Assembly: GCF_003287735.1 (NCBI RefSeq)
Contig: NZ_NSCM01000001.1
Coordinates: 268,223 to 332,222, forward strand
Length of the DNA: 64,000 bases
Reading direction: 5' to 3'
DNA from: Photorhabdus bodei
GTDB taxonomy: Bacteria; Pseudomonadota; Gammaproteobacteria; Enterobacterales; Enterobacteriaceae
The first letter of the stretch is position 1. Every line of letters begins with the position of its first letter. Below are positions 1-9,553 of this stretch, one piece after another. The notes under the pieces are model-generated. The model was not told the origin of the DNA, did no database searches, and saw nothing but the letters and a program-made list of their open reading frames with translations. The translations under genes were made by a program, and so were the position numbers.

Positions 1-123
1 ATGCCCATAAGCATTTGCTTTAACAACAGCCCAGATTTTACTATTACCGACCTTATTACGAATAATCGCCAGATTATTTTCCAATGCATCAAGATGGATC
101 GTTGCCGAAATCGGACGTGGCAT
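1..123 (-). CDS. dadX: Catabolic alanine racemase, N-terminal part (runs off the window)
   Basis: The first 41 codons of a PLP-dependent alanine racemase, which interconverts L- and D-alanine and feeds D-alanine to the DadA dehydrogenase. The translation begins [17 protein letters not shown] and reaches the PLP-lysine motif VKANAYGH at the window edge. The start is the ATG at 121-123. It lies downstream of dadA on the same strand, the usual dadAX order, but an ERIC element separates the two genes. DadX rather than the biosynthetic Alr is inferred from the dadA neighbour. The rest of the gene is outside the window. Confidence 0.88.
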   Translation of the reverse strand, partial: MPRPISATIHLDALENNLAIIRNKVGNSKIWAVVKANAYGH

Positions 124-161
124 ATTCTATTAGCCTCTCAGTTCAGTGTGTAATTGATGTC

Positions 162-288
162 TATACCCGTCATCTTTCAAGTTGCCTCTTTGTTGGCTGC
201 ACTCACTCACCCCGGTCACATAGTTATCTATGCTCCCGGGGATTCGCTCCCTTGCCGCCGCGATGCATCTTGAAATCCATAGGGTATA
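162..288 (+). repeat. ERIC element (full length) between dadA and dadX
   Basis: A 127-bp palindromic element with TATACCC/GGGTATA ends and the internal blocks matched by the classic ERIC primers (TCCCGGGGATTC and GTGACCGGGG types). About 61 bases at its right end are read as the last roughly 20 codons of dadA, and the element supplies that gene's TAG stop at 228-230. Confidence 0.95.
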
Positions 289-1568
289 AATGGCACCAAT
301 TTTGTATTAAAACCATTAATATAACGAAATACTGATAAATCATCAGATGCAATGGCAGGCTTTTTACCCGAAATAATATCAGCCAGCAATTGACTGGAAC
401 CGCATGCCATTGTCCATCCCAATGTACCATGCCCTGTATTTAGATAGAGATTGTGATATTCAGTCGGCCCAACAATTGGCGTACCATCTGGTGTCATTGG
501 ACGTAATCCTGTCCAAAAATGAGTCTGAGCAATATCGCCACCGCCTGGATAAAGGTCTTGCACCACCATTTTCAATGTTTCATAACGTGCTTTAAGCAGA
601 TTCAAATTGAAACCGACAACTTCTGCCATTCCACCCACACGAATACGGTTATCAAACCGGGTAATCGCAATTTTGTATGTTTCATCCAATGCAGTCGATA
701 CCGGAGCCCGTTGTGCATCGACAATAGGCATAGTTAATGAATAACCTTTCAGTGGATATACTGGAATTTTGACAAGACCTTTCAGTAATTCAGTGGAATA
801 AGCGCCCATTGCAACAACATAGTTGTCTGCTGTCATAACACCATCTTCGCACTGGACGCCGGTAATCCGATCCCCTTCCACCAATAACTGTTTGACCTGT
901 TTATTAAACAGAAACGTTACACCCGCCGCTTCTGCCATTTTTGCCAACTCTTTAGTAAAAAGCTGACAATCACCCGTTTCGTCGTTCGGTAATTGTAAGC
1001 CCCCCGTCAGTTTGTAAGCGACATGTGCTAATGCCGGCTCTACTGTCGCTAGCTTATCTGCCGTTAATAAATTGTAAGGAACACCTTCCTGTTCAAGAAC
1101 GGCGATGTCATTCACGGCATTATCAAACTGCTTATTGGTGCGGAATAACTGAAGCGTGCCCCCCTGCCGCCCTTCGTATTGAATACCCGTATCTGCCCTC
1201 AATTGTTTGATACAGTCACGACTGTACTCTGCCAGTCGTACCATCCGGCTCTTATTTATCGCATAGTGACTTGCATCACAATTACGCAGCATCTGCCACA
1301 TCCAGCGTAACTGAAACAGCGATCCATCCGGACGAATAGCCAATGGAGCATGACGTTGAAACATCCATTTAATCGCTTTCAATGGAATACCCGGCGCTCC
1401 CCATGGGGTCGCGTATCCCGGCGAGATCTGCCCGGCATTAGCCGCACTGGTTTCCTCAGCAGCGCTTCCCTGGCGATCAATGACAGTGACTTCATGACCT
1501 TGCTGTACCAAATACCAGGCACTGGTTACACCAATAACACCACTACCTAAAACAAGGATTCTCATCAT
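228..1568 (-). CDS. dadA: D-amino acid dehydrogenase, with an ERIC-encoded C-terminal tail
   Basis: Membrane-associated FAD enzyme that deaminates D-alanine and other D-amino acids in alanine catabolism. The N-terminus has the Rossmann FAD motif [15 protein letters not shown], followed by [15 protein letters not shown] and a C-terminal [14 protein letters not shown] block, all as in E. coli DadA. The start is taken at 1568 (two adjacent ATGs); upstream in-frame codons are not family-like. The product is about 446 residues against about 432 in E. coli. The last 20 or so residues ([19 protein letters not shown]) are read out of an inserted ERIC, so the native C-terminus has been replaced. The catalytic core is intact, so the enzyme is probably functional. 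Cotranscription with dadX now has to cross the ERIC. Confidence 0.95.
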   Translation of the reverse strand: MMRILVLGSGVIGVTSAWYLVQQGHEVTVIDRQGSAAEETSAANAGQISPGYATPWGAPGIPLKAIKWMFQRHAPLAIRPDGSLFQLRWMWQMLRNCDASHYAINKSRMVRLAEYSRDCIKQLRADTGIQYEGRQGGTLQLFRTNKQFDNAVNDIAVLEQEGVPYNLLTADKLATVEPALAHVAYKLTGGLQLPNDETGDCQLFTKELAKMAEAAGVTFLFNKQVKQLLVEGDRITGVQCEDGVMTADNYVVAMGAYSTELLKGLVKIPVYPLKGYSLTMPIVDAQRAPVSTALDETYKIAITRFDNRIRVGGMAEVVGFNLNLLKARYETLKMVVQDLYPGGGDIAQTHFWTGLRPMTPDGTPIVGPTEYHNLYLNTGHGTLGWTMACGSSQLLADIISGKKPAIASDDLSVFRYINGFNTKLVPFIPYGFQDASRRQGSESPGA

Positions 1569-1970
1569 GGCCCCCGGACGATTTAAAATTTTAGGCAAGC
1601 ATAATATGCTGATTATAAAAAACCAATATAGAACAATCATCGGTCACGTCAATAATCTACATTTATGATTTAGGTCACAATTAAATTACATTTATGCAAC
1701 AGGCTTATTTGTGATTCATACATACCCAACTTATGAAAATTAATATTAAAATCATAAAATTAAGATAATAATTACGATATGAACCACATGCTAATTATTT
1801 CATATCAAGTCATTATTCTGAGTTTTTCAGTGAAAAAAATGAATCAATTAAACAACCACAAGATACCAATAACCATCAATTAATCGAAATAAAAACCTAA
1901 ACAAAAACCAAAAAATCAGAATAACATTCTGAAATAGAGACATTAACGATTAGCTTGAGATTGAATCAGA
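1569..1970. other. AT-rich intergenic region upstream of dadA
   Basis: About 400 bases between the dadA start and the fadR terminator, rich in A and T tracts. It should hold the dadA promoter. No convincing ORF, repeat or recognisable operator was found. Confidence 0.5.
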
Positions 1971-1974
1971 AAAA

Positions 1975-2012
1975 AGAAACAAAACGCCCGGTACAGAGCA
2001 TTCTGCACCGGG
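1975..2012 (-). terminator. Rho-independent terminator of fadR
   Basis: The outer stem CCCGGT/ACCGGG encloses an inner CAGA/TCTG stem (1987-2012). On the minus strand it is followed by a T-rich run (read here as AAAAGAAACAAAACG). It lies about 80 bases past the fadR stop. Confidence 0.8.
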
Positions 2013-2088
2013 TCAATTCAAAATAATTTTGATTTGAAACTACTAGATCGGATAAGGCCTGGAATTAAGTAAAAATACTAACGAGATA

Positions 2089-2808
2089 TCAGCGACGCAC
2101 TTCAGACAAATCACTTGGCATCGTACTTTGCATACTGTGCCAAATGACACCGCTCTCTTTACCATAGTTACGTACACATTCCATGACGTTATCGTAAGAT
2201 TTATCACGACATAATATCACCAGTTGCTGATAAAAATTCAGCGCCAATTTACGCGCCTCAGGATTAGAGAAGTAATAACGCCCTATACGGGTATATAGCC
2301 CTTTCAACCCATTGATAATAAGGCCGTAAATTGGATTACCTGAAGCAAAAGCCAAACCACGGAAAATATCATAATCTAGCATACTAAATGAATCCGAGTT
2401 ATCTTCCACATGCTCTTTTTCCGCCAGTACTTCCAATGATTTCCCCGGATTATGCTTAAAAGCCGTGCGAATAAATATCGCCGCAATATTCGTTCTCACC
2501 GCCAGTAGGTTATCAATCAACTCAGGAACGCGATCGTGATCAAGACGGGCCAGAGTCTCTAAAATATTAAGACCCGATGTTTCCCAAAAGTTATTCACTT
2601 TTGTTGGTTTGCCATGCTGAATAGTTAACCATCCATCACGTGCCAAACGCTGCAATACTTCACGCAGGGTGGTCCTTGTCACACCAATTAACTCAGATAA
2701 TTCACGTTCTGCCGGAAGAATGGAGCCTGGAGGAAAACGGCCGTTCCATATACTCTCAATAATATACTCTTCCGCAAAACCTGCGGGACTTTGAGCCTTA
2801 ATGACCAT
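2089..2808 (-). CDS. fadR: Fatty acid metabolism regulator FadR (GntR family)
   Basis: Acyl-CoA-responsive transcription factor that represses fad beta-oxidation genes and activates fabA/fabB. The N-terminal winged-helix part reads [26 protein letters not shown] and is followed by the helical acyl-CoA-binding domain ([25 protein letters not shown]). Starting at the ATG at 2806-2808 ([15 protein letters not shown]) gives 239 residues, the E. coli length; the longer reading adds ten unrelated residues. Divergent from nhaB, as in E. coli, with an ERIC now lying between them. Confidence 0.97.
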   Translation of the reverse strand: MVIKAQSPAGFAEEYIIESIWNGRFPPGSILPAERELSELIGVTRTTLREVLQRLARDGWLTIQHGKPTKVNNFWETSGLNILETLARLDHDRVPELIDNLLAVRTNIAAIFIRTAFKHNPGKSLEVLAEKEHVEDNSDSFSMLDYDIFRGLAFASGNPIYGLIINGLKGLYTRIGRYYFSNPEARKLALNFYQQLVILCRDKSYDNVMECVRNYGKESGVIWHSMQSTMPSDLSEVRR

Positions 2809-2884
2809 ATTTTTATTATTCCAACGTGATTTTTTCAACTAAAAATAGATGAAATTATATCAGAATACGCAACTTCAATATAGC

Positions 2885-3010
2885 TATACCCGTTATCTTT
2901 CAAGTTGCCTCTTTGTTGGCTGCACTCGCTCACTCCGGTCACATAGTTACCCATGCTCCGGGGATTCACTCCCTTGCCGTCGCGATGCATTTTGAAATCC
3001 ATTGGGTATA
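2885..3010 (+). repeat. ERIC element between fadR and nhaB
   Basis: Full-length copy with TATACCC and GGGTATA ends. It lies in the roughly 320-bp divergent promoter region, about 120 bp before the nhaB start. Confidence 0.95.
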
Positions 3011-3130
3011 TGTAGTCTAGAAAGCGTACTAATGCTTAATTATACCTCATTTCCCTTAAAACATTCTGTATTAAAGCGTATTATTGTTTAAAGAACACAA
3101 TTTTACGAATTTAGAGGAACTTTAATTGCA

Positions 3131-4678
3131 ATGGAAACCAGTATCCTAAAAACAGCGGTAAAAAACTTTCTCGGCAACTCGCCAGATTGGTATAAGCTCG
3201 CTATCATCATCTTTCTCATCACCAACCCATTGATATTCTTCTTTATTAATCCATTTGTCGCAGGCTGGCTACTTGTTATCGAATTTATCTTTACTTTAGC
3301 AATGGCACTTAAATGTTACCCGCTACAACCAGGTGGCCTGTTGGCGATTGAAGCGGTCATTATCGGCATGACCTCACCTCAACAAGTTGGTCATGAAATT
3401 GCTAATAACTTGGAAGTTGTACTGTTGCTGATATTTATGGTCGCAGGAATTTACTTTATGAAGCAATTACTATTATTTGCTTTCACTAAACTCCTGCTCT
3501 CCATAAAATCTAAGCGTATGCTTGCCTTGGCATTCTGCCTAGCCAGCGCATTCCTGTCAGCATTTCTTGACGCCCTGACCGTTATCGCGGTAGTTATTAG
3601 TGTTTCCCTTGGTTTCTACTCTATCTACAACAACTTCATTACGGATCAGCATGATGTAATTAACGCTAAACATGACAATGACACTGATACAGCAAAAAAG
3701 AAGCAAACTCTTGAACAGTTTCGCGCTTTTTTGCGCAGTCTGATGATGCATGCAGGTATAGGTACTGCACTCGGTGGTGTAATGACGATGGTAGGAGAAC
3801 CACAAAATCTGATTATCGCCAAAAACGTTAATTGGGATTTTGTCACCTTCTTTATTCGCATGGCGCCAATTACCCTACCTGTCTTTCTCTGCGGGCTGCT
3901 AGTCTGTTTTCTGGTCGAACACTTTAAATTGTTCGGTTATGGTACAGAATTGCCAGAACGCGTCCGACAGGTATTGGAAGATTACGATAAAAAAACCAGC
4001 GCAAAACGAACACGTAAAGAAAAAGCACAGCTTATTGCTCAAGCGCTAATAGGTATATGGCTCATTGTCGCGCTGGCATTTCATCTGGCAGAAGTTGGTC
4101 TGATTGGCCTTTCAGTCATCATTCTAACCACATCGTTCTGTGGTATTACCGAAGAACATGCACTGGGTAAAGCATTTGAAGAGGCACTACCGTTCACGGC
4201 ATTACTGACTGTATTCTTTTCTATCGTTGCAGTCATTGTTGACCAGCAACTGTTTACGCCATTTATTCAGTTCGTATTACAGGTTTCTGAAACTTCTCAA
4301 CTTTCCCTGTTCTATCTGTTCAATGGCTTACTCTCATCAGTATCAGATAACGTGTTTGTCGGTACGGTTTATATCAATGAAGCAAGAGCTGCCATGCAAG
4401 AGGGCCTGATTTCACATAAACAATTTGAATATCTGGCTGTTGCGATTAATACCGGCACTAACCTGCCTTCCGTTGCAACACCTAACGGACAAGCCGCATT
4501 TCTGTTCTTGTTGACTTCGACATTATCACCATTGATTCGTTTATCTTATGGCCGCATGGTGATCATGGCATTACCTTATACCATTGTCATGACGCTGGCC
4601 GGTTTGCTGTGTGTAGAATTTCTGCTAATTCCAGTCACTGACATGATGGTTCATTGGGGCTTAATTGCTTTGCCATAA
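3131..4678 (+). CDS. nhaB: Na+/H+ antiporter NhaB
   Basis: Inner-membrane sodium/proton antiporter that expels Na+ and helps pH homeostasis. The 515-residue protein is highly hydrophobic with about twelve membrane segments and aligns end to end with E. coli NhaB ([17 protein letters not shown] near the N-terminus; [48 protein letters not shown]). The ATG start follows GAGGAAC about ten bases upstream. A hydrophilic loop near residues 175-195 varies from E. coli, as is usual for the family. A rho-independent terminator follows directly. Confidence 0.97.
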   Translation: METSILKTAVKNFLGNSPDWYKLAIIIFLITNPLIFFFINPFVAGWLLVIEFIFTLAMALKCYPLQPGGLLAIEAVIIGMTSPQQVGHEIANNLEVVLLLIFMVAGIYFMKQLLLFAFTKLLLSIKSKRMLALAFCLASAFLSAFLDALTVIAVVISVSLGFYSIYNNFITDQHDVINAKHDNDTDTAKKKQTLEQFRAFLRSLMMHAGIGTALGGVMTMVGEPQNLIIAKNVNWDFVTFFIRMAPITLPVFLCGLLVCFLVEHFKLFGYGTELPERVRQVLEDYDKKTSAKRTRKEKAQLIAQALIGIWLIVALAFHLAEVGLIGLSVIILTTSFCGITEEHALGKAFEEALPFTALLTVFFSIVAVIVDQQLFTPFIQFVLQVSETSQLSLFYLFNGLLSSVSDNVFVGTVYINEARAAMQEGLISHKQFEYLAVAINTGTNLPSVATPNGQAAFLFLLTSTLSPLIRLSYGRMVIMALPYTIVMTLAGLLCVEFLLIPVTDMMVHWGLIALP

Positions 4679-4688
4679 CCAACCAATG

Positions 4689-4730
4689 CCGTATTGAGCA
4701 ATGATTACGCTCAATACGGTTTTATTTTTC
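4689..4730 (+). terminator. Rho-independent terminator after nhaB
   Basis: A perfect ten-base stem, CCGTATTGAG/CTCAATACGG, is followed by TTTTATTTTTC, 10 bases past the nhaB stop. Confidence 0.93.
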
Positions 4731-4831
4731 CTCGAAAAAGCCAGATTTACCTTAATTGACTTTTTTTGTTACCTGTAAATCGGCAAAATAGGCGCTCAAT
4801 TGTTTATCTTAATCTGCATGGAAAAAAGGAA

Positions 4832-5341
4832 ATGATGCGATTTTTGAACCACTGTTCTCAAGGACGAAGCGCATGGCTGTTAATGATTTTGACTGCCCTG
4901 ATATTAGAAAGCTCGGCATTATATTTTCAACATGCGATGAAATTACAACCCTGCGTGATGTGTATTTATGAACGGGTTGCTCTGTTTGGTGTGTTGGGCG
5001 CTGGGATATTAGGTGTAATCTCACCAAAAACGCCGTTACGCTGGCTGGCTATTATTTTGTGGACCTACAGTGCCTGGAGTGGCCTGCAACTCGCATGGGA
5101 ACATACTATGATGCAGTTGCACCCTTCTCCATTTAATACCTGTGATTTCTTCGTAAACTTCCCTTCATGGTTGGCGTTAAACCAATGGCTTCCTTCTGTA
5201 TTCGAAGCTACAGGTGATTGTTCAGTAAGACAGTGGCAATTCCTGACATTAGAGATGCCACAATGGTTAGTCGGTATTTTTGCTGCTTATTTAGTTACTG
5301 CTGTATTCGTATTAATCAGCCAATTTTTTATTCGTAAATAA
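4832..5341 (+). CDS. dsbB: Disulfide bond formation protein B
   Basis: Inner-membrane oxidase that reoxidises periplasmic DsbA and passes electrons to quinones. Starting at 4832 ([12 protein letters not shown], preceded by AAAAAAGGA) gives 169 residues with four membrane segments. The redox pairs fall at the E. coli positions: Cys41/Cys44 in CVMCIYER, and Cys104 with Cys130. The quinone-site Arg48 is present. An upstream in-frame start would add 22 residues unlike the family. It follows the nhaB terminator, so it has its own promoter. Confidence 0.96.
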   Translation: MMRFLNHCSQGRSAWLLMILTALILESSALYFQHAMKLQPCVMCIYERVALFGVLGAGILGVISPKTPLRWLAIILWTYSAWSGLQLAWEHTMMQLHPSPFNTCDFFVNFPSWLALNQWLPSVFEATGDCSVRQWQFLTLEMPQWLVGIFAAYLVTAVFVLISQFFIRK

Positions 5342-5470
5342 TTACCAACTCAGACAGGTGAAAATGATTGTCTGATGAATCAAATATACTCGCAGAATCA
5401 TGCCCAAGGCACCTATAACCGGATATCCGAACGGCATGTTCTGCACATATCAAGTTGGTTAATTTCTACC
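5342..5470. other. Convergent intergenic region dsbB / DUF333 lipoprotein
   Basis: Short gap with a weak CAGACA/TGTCTG hairpin near 5353-5374 and no clear T-run. Nothing else was recognised. Confidence 0.3.
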
Positions 5471-5788
5471 TCAAATTGATGCACAAGAACCTTGCAACAA
5501 TGCCCTTTCATCACAACGCTTTCCATTTGCCAACTGGCAAACAGGTATTTGCGCGCCATTTAATTGTATTGCGAATGCAGGCATACCACCCACATAAGAA
5601 CAAATTGCTCTGGCATTGTCCCTAAGAGCAACTTCTGGTTGAGAATTTTCCGGTTGAAAGTATTGTATCCCCTGATATTGGGTAGATGTTTTCCCTGCCT
5701 GGCGACTACAACCCGCTAATACAGCAAGACTAAAAAGTACCCCTAATAAGACTGTCTGGAATCCTTTCTTATTACTGGCATTTAACAT
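5471..5788 (-). CDS. Small DUF333-type outer-membrane lipoprotein
   Basis: A 105-residue predicted lipoprotein. A basic start and hydrophobic stretch end in the lipobox LAGC (Cys27). The mature part carries the cysteine-spaced pattern ARAICSYVGG...VCQLANGKRCDERALLQGSC, typical of the DUF333/YoaF-like family often labelled putative hemolysin. That label has no functional support here. It is probably anchored in the outer membrane and exposed to the periplasm. It lies just downstream of an SMR-pump gene on the same strand (53-bp gap), so the two may share a transcript. Confidence 0.75.
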   Translation of the reverse strand: MLNASNKKGFQTVLLGVLFSLAVLAGCSRQAGKTSTQYQGIQYFQPENSQPEVALRDNARAICSYVGGMPAFAIQLNGAQIPVCQLANGKRCDERALLQGSCASI

Positions 5789-5841
5789 ATCTCTTCTCCA
5801 GAAAACGATTCAGGGAAAACAAGGGCACCGTTAATTGTTAA

Positions 5842-6174
5842 TTAATGTGCACTGCTGTTAGAAAGCAGGTTTATTACCATTACACCGGCAACAATAAGAG
5901 CCATACCTAAAATAGCCGCCCAATCCAGCTTCTGTTGATATAAAAATATCGCGGCAATAGAAACCAACACAATACCCAAGCCAGACCATATGGCGTAAGC
6001 AATTCCTAATGGCACAACTTTGACCACCTGAGATAACCCCCAAAAAGCGATACCGTATCCAACAATGACCAGTATAGAAGGGAATAATTTACTAAACCCA
6101 TCAGAGGCTTTTAATGAAGCCGTTGCTATAACTTCGGCAACAATTGCCATTGCTAAATATGCAAATCCATTCAT
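5842..6174 (-). CDS. SMR-family multidrug/quaternary-ammonium transporter (EmrE-like)
   Basis: A 110-residue four-helix membrane protein of the small multidrug resistance family, which works as an antiparallel dimer exchanging protons for cationic drugs. The essential membrane glutamate is Glu14 in AIVAEVIATASLK, and the family motif GIAYAIWSGLGIVLVS is present. It aligns along its length with EmrE. Whether the natural substrate is a toxic cation, a polyamine or guanidinium cannot be told. It lies just outside the left boundary repeat of the accessory island. Confidence 0.9.
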   Translation of the reverse strand: MNGFAYLAMAIVAEVIATASLKASDGFSKLFPSILVIVGYGIAFWGLSQVVKVVPLGIAYAIWSGLGIVLVSIAAIFLYQQKLDWAAILGMALIVAGVMVINLLSNSSAH

Positions 6175-6230
6175 ATCATGACTCTCTATAGTAGAAACAA
6201 CAAATCGACCAACATTAATAGATAGAAGGC

Positions 6231-6313
6231 TGAATCTATCACAAACGCTTTAAGGTGTAACGTAACAAAATTGATATATTTCGTTCCTTAAATCCAATTC
6301 AAACCTTATTTAT
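6231..6313 (+). repeat. Left boundary repeat: degenerate copy of the ttcA leader
   Basis: About 80 bases that align with the leader directly upstream of ttcA (12715-12799). Shared blocks are GAATCTATCACAAAC, CTTTAAGGTGT, GTAACAAAA and a later TAAATCC segment. The right copy is in its native place, so this left copy appears to be a duplication created when the intervening island arose. Confidence 0.75.
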
Positions 6314-6479
6314 CCCCGCTTAAGAGGTACCGCTCAGGCAGGAAAATCGCTGGAGAGATTTTACAGAGAATATGGAAAAGTGCTAACGATAGGTTCCAGC
6401 TTTGAGATTTAGATCAGAATCATTCGCACGATACCCTTTAGGATTTCTAAGAAAACATAGCGAGGTAGAATTAAAAACG

Positions 6480-6747
6480 TGTAGATTTATAAACTAAAAA
6501 TAATCTTATCATTTGATTAAGTAATGATAGTGACGAAACGATAAGGAAGTTATATGGTCTGACGTTGAGTCAACATGTTAAAAACAACTACCGGAGCAAA
6601 GAAAAGAAACATTCAACCCAGTTCCTGTATCGTACAGCAATTCACTGGACAATAACATATTTCATCACCATTAATATAAGCCTTATATTATGCTTGATAT
6701 CAATGGCAATGTATTTACTATTAAAAATACGCTTAGCTATTAAATGA
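6480..6747 (+). pseudogene. Deletion fusion: effector promoter and 5' end joined to an immunity-gene 3' end
   Basis: The left part (about 6505-6635) matches the region upstream of the 333-residue effector at 7757 and its first 13 or so codons (AAAAGAAACAT, then a TTCCTGT...GTACAGCA block). At about 6637 it switches to the 3' end of the candidate immunity family (CACTGG...TATTTCATCACCATTAATATAAG). The two halves are in different reading frames. A 60-codon ORF (6565-6747) ends in the family's last membrane helix but lacks the rest. It is best read as the scar of a second effector-immunity unit removed by deletion. Confidence 0.72.
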
Positions 6748-6759
6748 AAACTAAGCGTA

Positions 6760-6886
6760 TATACCCTATGGATTTCAAGATGCATCGCGACGGCCAGGGA
6801 GCGAATCCCCGGGAGCATAGAAAACTATGTAACCGGGGTGAGTGAGTGCAGCCAACAAAGAGGCAACTTGAAAGATGACGGGTATA
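6760..6886 (-). repeat. ERIC element downstream of hcp
   Basis: Full-length 127-bp copy in the reverse orientation, with TATACCC and GGGTATA ends. It ends 11 bases from the hcp stop codon. Confidence 0.95.
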
Positions 6887-6897
6887 AACTGCATTTA

Positions 6898-7377
6898 TCA
6901 ATAAACCATCTCATCCCAGATACAATATCCTGATGTTCCCGCCATATGATGCCGACAAGTAATATTGACATACTGAACTGAAACAACTTCCTCCGGTTGA
7001 CCTTTATTATCATTAATAACATGCGGATAATTAACATTTAAATCGCAAATTTTTGCCCCGGTGAGCAAGATGGAATAAAAAAGTTCCTGTGAGCCTATTT
7101 GAGAAGTCCGATAAATATCAAATGTCAATTCCAGTTTTTCACGATTAGCCGCCGCGATCATGAGCAATGGAGAAGATTTATCTAATAACTTAATAAAAGT
7201 TACCGGCTGATAATTAACATGTTGAGCGACAGTCAAACCATGATTGAATTGCAACACCATAATTTGATTTCCATGTCCATTCTGATATCGGTTACCAATG
7301 GAATCCAAAGTCGAACATCCTTGAGAAATAAGCCCCTGAGATTCACCTTTTATCGTCACATAAATCATATTTGCCAT
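6898..7377 (-). CDS. hcp: Hcp-family type VI secretion tube protein, orphan copy
   Basis: A 159-residue Hcp homologue. Hcp hexamers form the inner tube of the type VI secretion system and can carry small effectors in their lumen. Family features include MANMIYVTIKGESQGLISQGC, SIGNRYQNGHG, FDIYRTSQIGSQELF and the C-terminal HHMAGTSGYCIWDEMVY. No sheath, baseplate or membrane-complex genes lie nearby, so this is an orphan hcp that would need a structural T6SS encoded elsewhere. It is divergently transcribed from the candidate effector at 7757, an arrangement consistent with an hcp-linked cargo module. A roughly 95-bp fragment of a second hcp lies at 12538-12632. Confidence 0.93.
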   Translation of the reverse strand: MANMIYVTIKGESQGLISQGCSTLDSIGNRYQNGHGNQIMVLQFNHGLTVAQHVNYQPVTFIKLLDKSSPLLMIAAANREKLELTFDIYRTSQIGSQELFYSILLTGAKICDLNVNYPHVINDNKGQPEEVVSVQYVNITCRHHMAGTSGYCIWDEMVY

Positions 7378-7756
7378 AGCCTTACCTACTTAGTTTACCT
7401 TATGTTCGAGTTCGCATTCTGAATTATTTTCCTTTGATTTCAAGAAGAGAATTGTAATTAATCGTTAGTTATCTTATATAAATGTAAATATTGCAGGCTT
7501 GTAGTCAGGCCAAATATACAAACGAACTTCTTTCACTGTTTCTATACTTTAGTATAGAAAAAACCATAAATTAATCAATATCAACGGACAGCATCAGATT
7601 GAATTTATCCATCACCTAACCCCCTATGAATTCTCACTCTGTAGAGATTATAGACCCGTTTACTATATGTTGAAGATAATCCGATTATCTGATTAAGTGA
7701 TGTTATCTAACATTGAGCCAGCATGTTAAAAGCCACTAGCGGAACAAATAGGGTAT
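7378..7756. promoter_or_regulatory. Divergent hcp/effector control region with a perfect palindrome
   Basis: No gene in 379 bases. The inverted repeat TTCTATACT/AGTATAGAA (7540-7559, two-base spacer) is too tight for a good RNA hairpin and resembles a dimeric regulator site. The last 110 or so bases are repeated in degenerate form at about 6505-6620, upstream of the deleted unit, so they probably include the effector promoter. The regulator is unknown. Confidence 0.5.
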
Positions 7757-8758
7757 ATGAAAAGAAACATACAACCCGGTTTCTGTGTTGTACAGCAACC
7801 CGGAGGATTGAGCTTTCAAGCAAGTCTGTTATTCAGCCATTCAAATAGCGAAGCGGCCCGCTATTTTATGGAATTAAATTCAAATTACCGATTCCTGAAA
7901 CCGGGGCAAATCCTGCTGGTGGCAGATCCAGATTCCTATAATCCCCCGCATCTCATACAGCTATTGAAACAATCTCAGTATGAAGTCAACCAATCCGTTT
8001 CAGCTCTGCCTGGTGAATCCGCAGCATTTTTGCATCGTCATTTTGGTCTGTTTCACTATGTACTGGATCAAGGAGGAACCTTAGTTGGCACCGCATCATC
8101 AATGGGTGACACTTATTTCTCCCAAATCAAAAAAAATCTGTCAAAGTTACAAAAGCTTTATGAAAAAGAATATCGGTTAAATGGGCTAAACCGAAAATTT
8201 ATCAGTACCGAGTTTTATGTAGAAAGACAACTGATTATGGGTAACTTAAAGGGATTATTAAATAAATTTAGCAGACTCTATTTGAAAATCGACCAACATC
8301 CTAATTTAAAACATGCGTTAAAGTTATCAACCAAAGCCATTGCTCACCAATGGGATAAAGCAGGGATTGGCGCGATAAAGGGATATAATCATATAATCAC
8401 CCGCAGTGCTAAAATGGTTAAATGGATGAAATATGGCGGCCGAGTTGCTATTGGTCTAGATTTTATCGATACCACCGGGCAGGTTATTGATGCCTGTAAT
8501 TATGGACAAACAGGAAAATGTGAAAAAGTGGCTATCAAAGAATATAGTAAATTTTCCGGTAGAACGATAGGAGGAGGAAGTCTTGCGTATATTAGTGGAG
8601 TTGCCGCAGGCACAGCATGTGTTGTTCTTGGGATTGCAACTGAAGGATTAGCGGCTGGAATTTGCATAGCAGGCGGCGGCTTATCTGGTGGTTATATTGG
8701 CAGTAAAATCGGAGAAAGGGCTGCTGAATCTATCGTAGATTTATTTATAGGAAATTAA
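7757..8758 (+). CDS. Candidate hcp-linked effector with glycine-zipper C-terminus
   Basis: A 333-residue protein that I do not recognise by name. Residues 1-110 form a conserved-looking front part with a LysM-like phrase, FLKPGQILLVADPD (46-59), which might serve loading or anchoring. Residues 120-225 are predicted helical and basic. Residues 268-318 are hydrophobic and glycine-rich (GRTIGGGSLAYISGVAAG, GGGLSGGYIGSKIG), as in toxins that insert into membranes. The gene is divergent from hcp and is followed two bases after its stop by the first of a run of two-TM proteins, the usual effector-then-immunity order. Degenerate C-terminal pieces of related proteins occur at 10630 and 11138. A pore-forming T6SS effector is the inference; no catalytic motif was seen. 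Confidence 0.7.
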   Translation: MKRNIQPGFCVVQQPGGLSFQASLLFSHSNSEAARYFMELNSNYRFLKPGQILLVADPDSYNPPHLIQLLKQSQYEVNQSVSALPGESAAFLHRHFGLFHYVLDQGGTLVGTASSMGDTYFSQIKKNLSKLQKLYEKEYRLNGLNRKFISTEFYVERQLIMGNLKGLLNKFSRLYLKIDQHPNLKHALKLSTKAIAHQWDKAGIGAIKGYNHIITRSAKMVKWMKYGGRVAIGLDFIDTTGQVIDACNYGQTGKCEKVAIKEYSKFSGRTIGGGSLAYISGVAAGTACVVLGIATEGLAAGICIAGGGLSGGYIGSKIGERAAESIVDLFIGN

Positions 8759-8760
8759 CT

Positions 8761-9165
8761 ATGAGCATATTGGATTTGATAATGACAATATGTCTTTTCT
8801 TATCTCTTTTATTTTCGGTTATATCAATAGCCATTTACAAAATAAATCAAAAAAAGATGGATAAAATTATTGAATTATATATAGAAGAAGGACTTTATTT
8901 ACCAACAGGCATAATAATAAAACGCTTCGGAAGGATGCGTGATCAGATTCACGTCGTTTTGTTCTTCTACATGTTGTTAATCGGAAAAAAAATGAAGATA
9001 AATCAGCCTGATAGTAAATATATGCACCAAGAATCTTATTACTTTATTCAAAATCTACCCTCCAGTTTAACGCATTGGATGAAAACATGCATTATTATCA
9101 CTTATATAGGTGGAGCATTTGCTCTAATATCAACAATAATAATCTTAATTCAAAATTATTATTAA
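8761..9165 (+). CDS. Candidate immunity protein 1 (two-TM family)
   Basis: A 134-residue membrane protein of the array family. TM1 spans about residues 5-26, followed by IAIYKINQKKMDKIIELY and a conserved mid-region (VVLFFYMLLIGKK, DSKYMHQESYYFIQNLPSSLTHW); TM2 covers about 111-131. The ATG follows the effector stop by two bases, so it is probably translationally coupled and the cognate immunity partner of the intact effector. Nearly identical in its central part to the gene at 10723. Function is inferred from position and topology. Confidence 0.75.
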   Translation: MSILDLIMTICLFLSLLFSVISIAIYKINQKKMDKIIELYIEEGLYLPTGIIIKRFGRMRDQIHVVLFFYMLLIGKKMKINQPDSKYMHQESYYFIQNLPSSLTHWMKTCIIITYIGGAFALISTIIILIQNYY

Positions 9166-9167
9166 TC

Positions 9168-9524
9168 GTGCTAAACCTAATATCAGTAGCTATTTACAAG
9201 ATAAATCAGCGCAACATCAATAAAATCATTGAATTATATACAGAGGCTGGACTTTATATGTTAGCAGGAGCAAAAATGGGCCGTTTTTTGGGCATTTATA
9301 GTCAGTATCAGGTTGCAATGTTTTTCTATATGCAGCTCACCGGGAAAAGAATAAGAATCAATGAAAAGGATAGTAAATACATGTACCAAGAATCTTATAA
9401 CTTTATTCAAAACCTACCCTCCAGATTAACTCACTGGATAAAAATATATTTCATCACCTTTAATATAAGTGGTGCATTTTTCTTCATAACAATGAAGTCA
9501 TTTCTATTTAGAGAATATTCTTAA
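9168..9524 (+). CDS. Candidate immunity protein 2, 5'-truncated
   Basis: Same family, but its own start and first membrane segment were lost where it joins the end of gene 1. The family reading begins at ...ISVAIYKINQRN and continues to DSKYMYQESYNFIQNLPSRLTHW and a TM2. An in-frame GTG at 9168, two bases after the upstream stop, could start a product of about 118 residues with a shortened TM1 (VLNLISVAIYKI). The join reuses the ATCGTGCTAAA sequence that follows other members, pointing to recombination between paralogues. It may be weakly expressed or dead. Confidence 0.6.
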   Translation: MLNLISVAIYKINQRNINKIIELYTEAGLYMLAGAKMGRFLGIYSQYQVAMFFYMQLTGKRIRINEKDSKYMYQESYNFIQNLPSRLTHWIKIYFITFNISGAFFFITMKSFLFREYS

Positions 9525-9553
9525 CTATACTGGACATTCAATAGGATTTTAAT

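Noticed and set aside
162..288. ERIC palindromes as a CRISPR array or insertion sequence with transposase
   Set aside because: The copies are dispersed singly, are about 127 bp long, have no spacers and encode nothing. They fit ERIC elements fully.
5471..5788. Calling the DUF333 lipoprotein a hemolysin
   Set aside because: The family label is historical. Nothing in this short lipoprotein supports a cytolytic activity.
9075..9165. Upstream extension of immunity gene 2 into gene 1 (ATG 9075)
   Set aside because: This part is gene 1 read out of frame. Family similarity begins only after 9168, so a GTG start or a dead gene is more likely.
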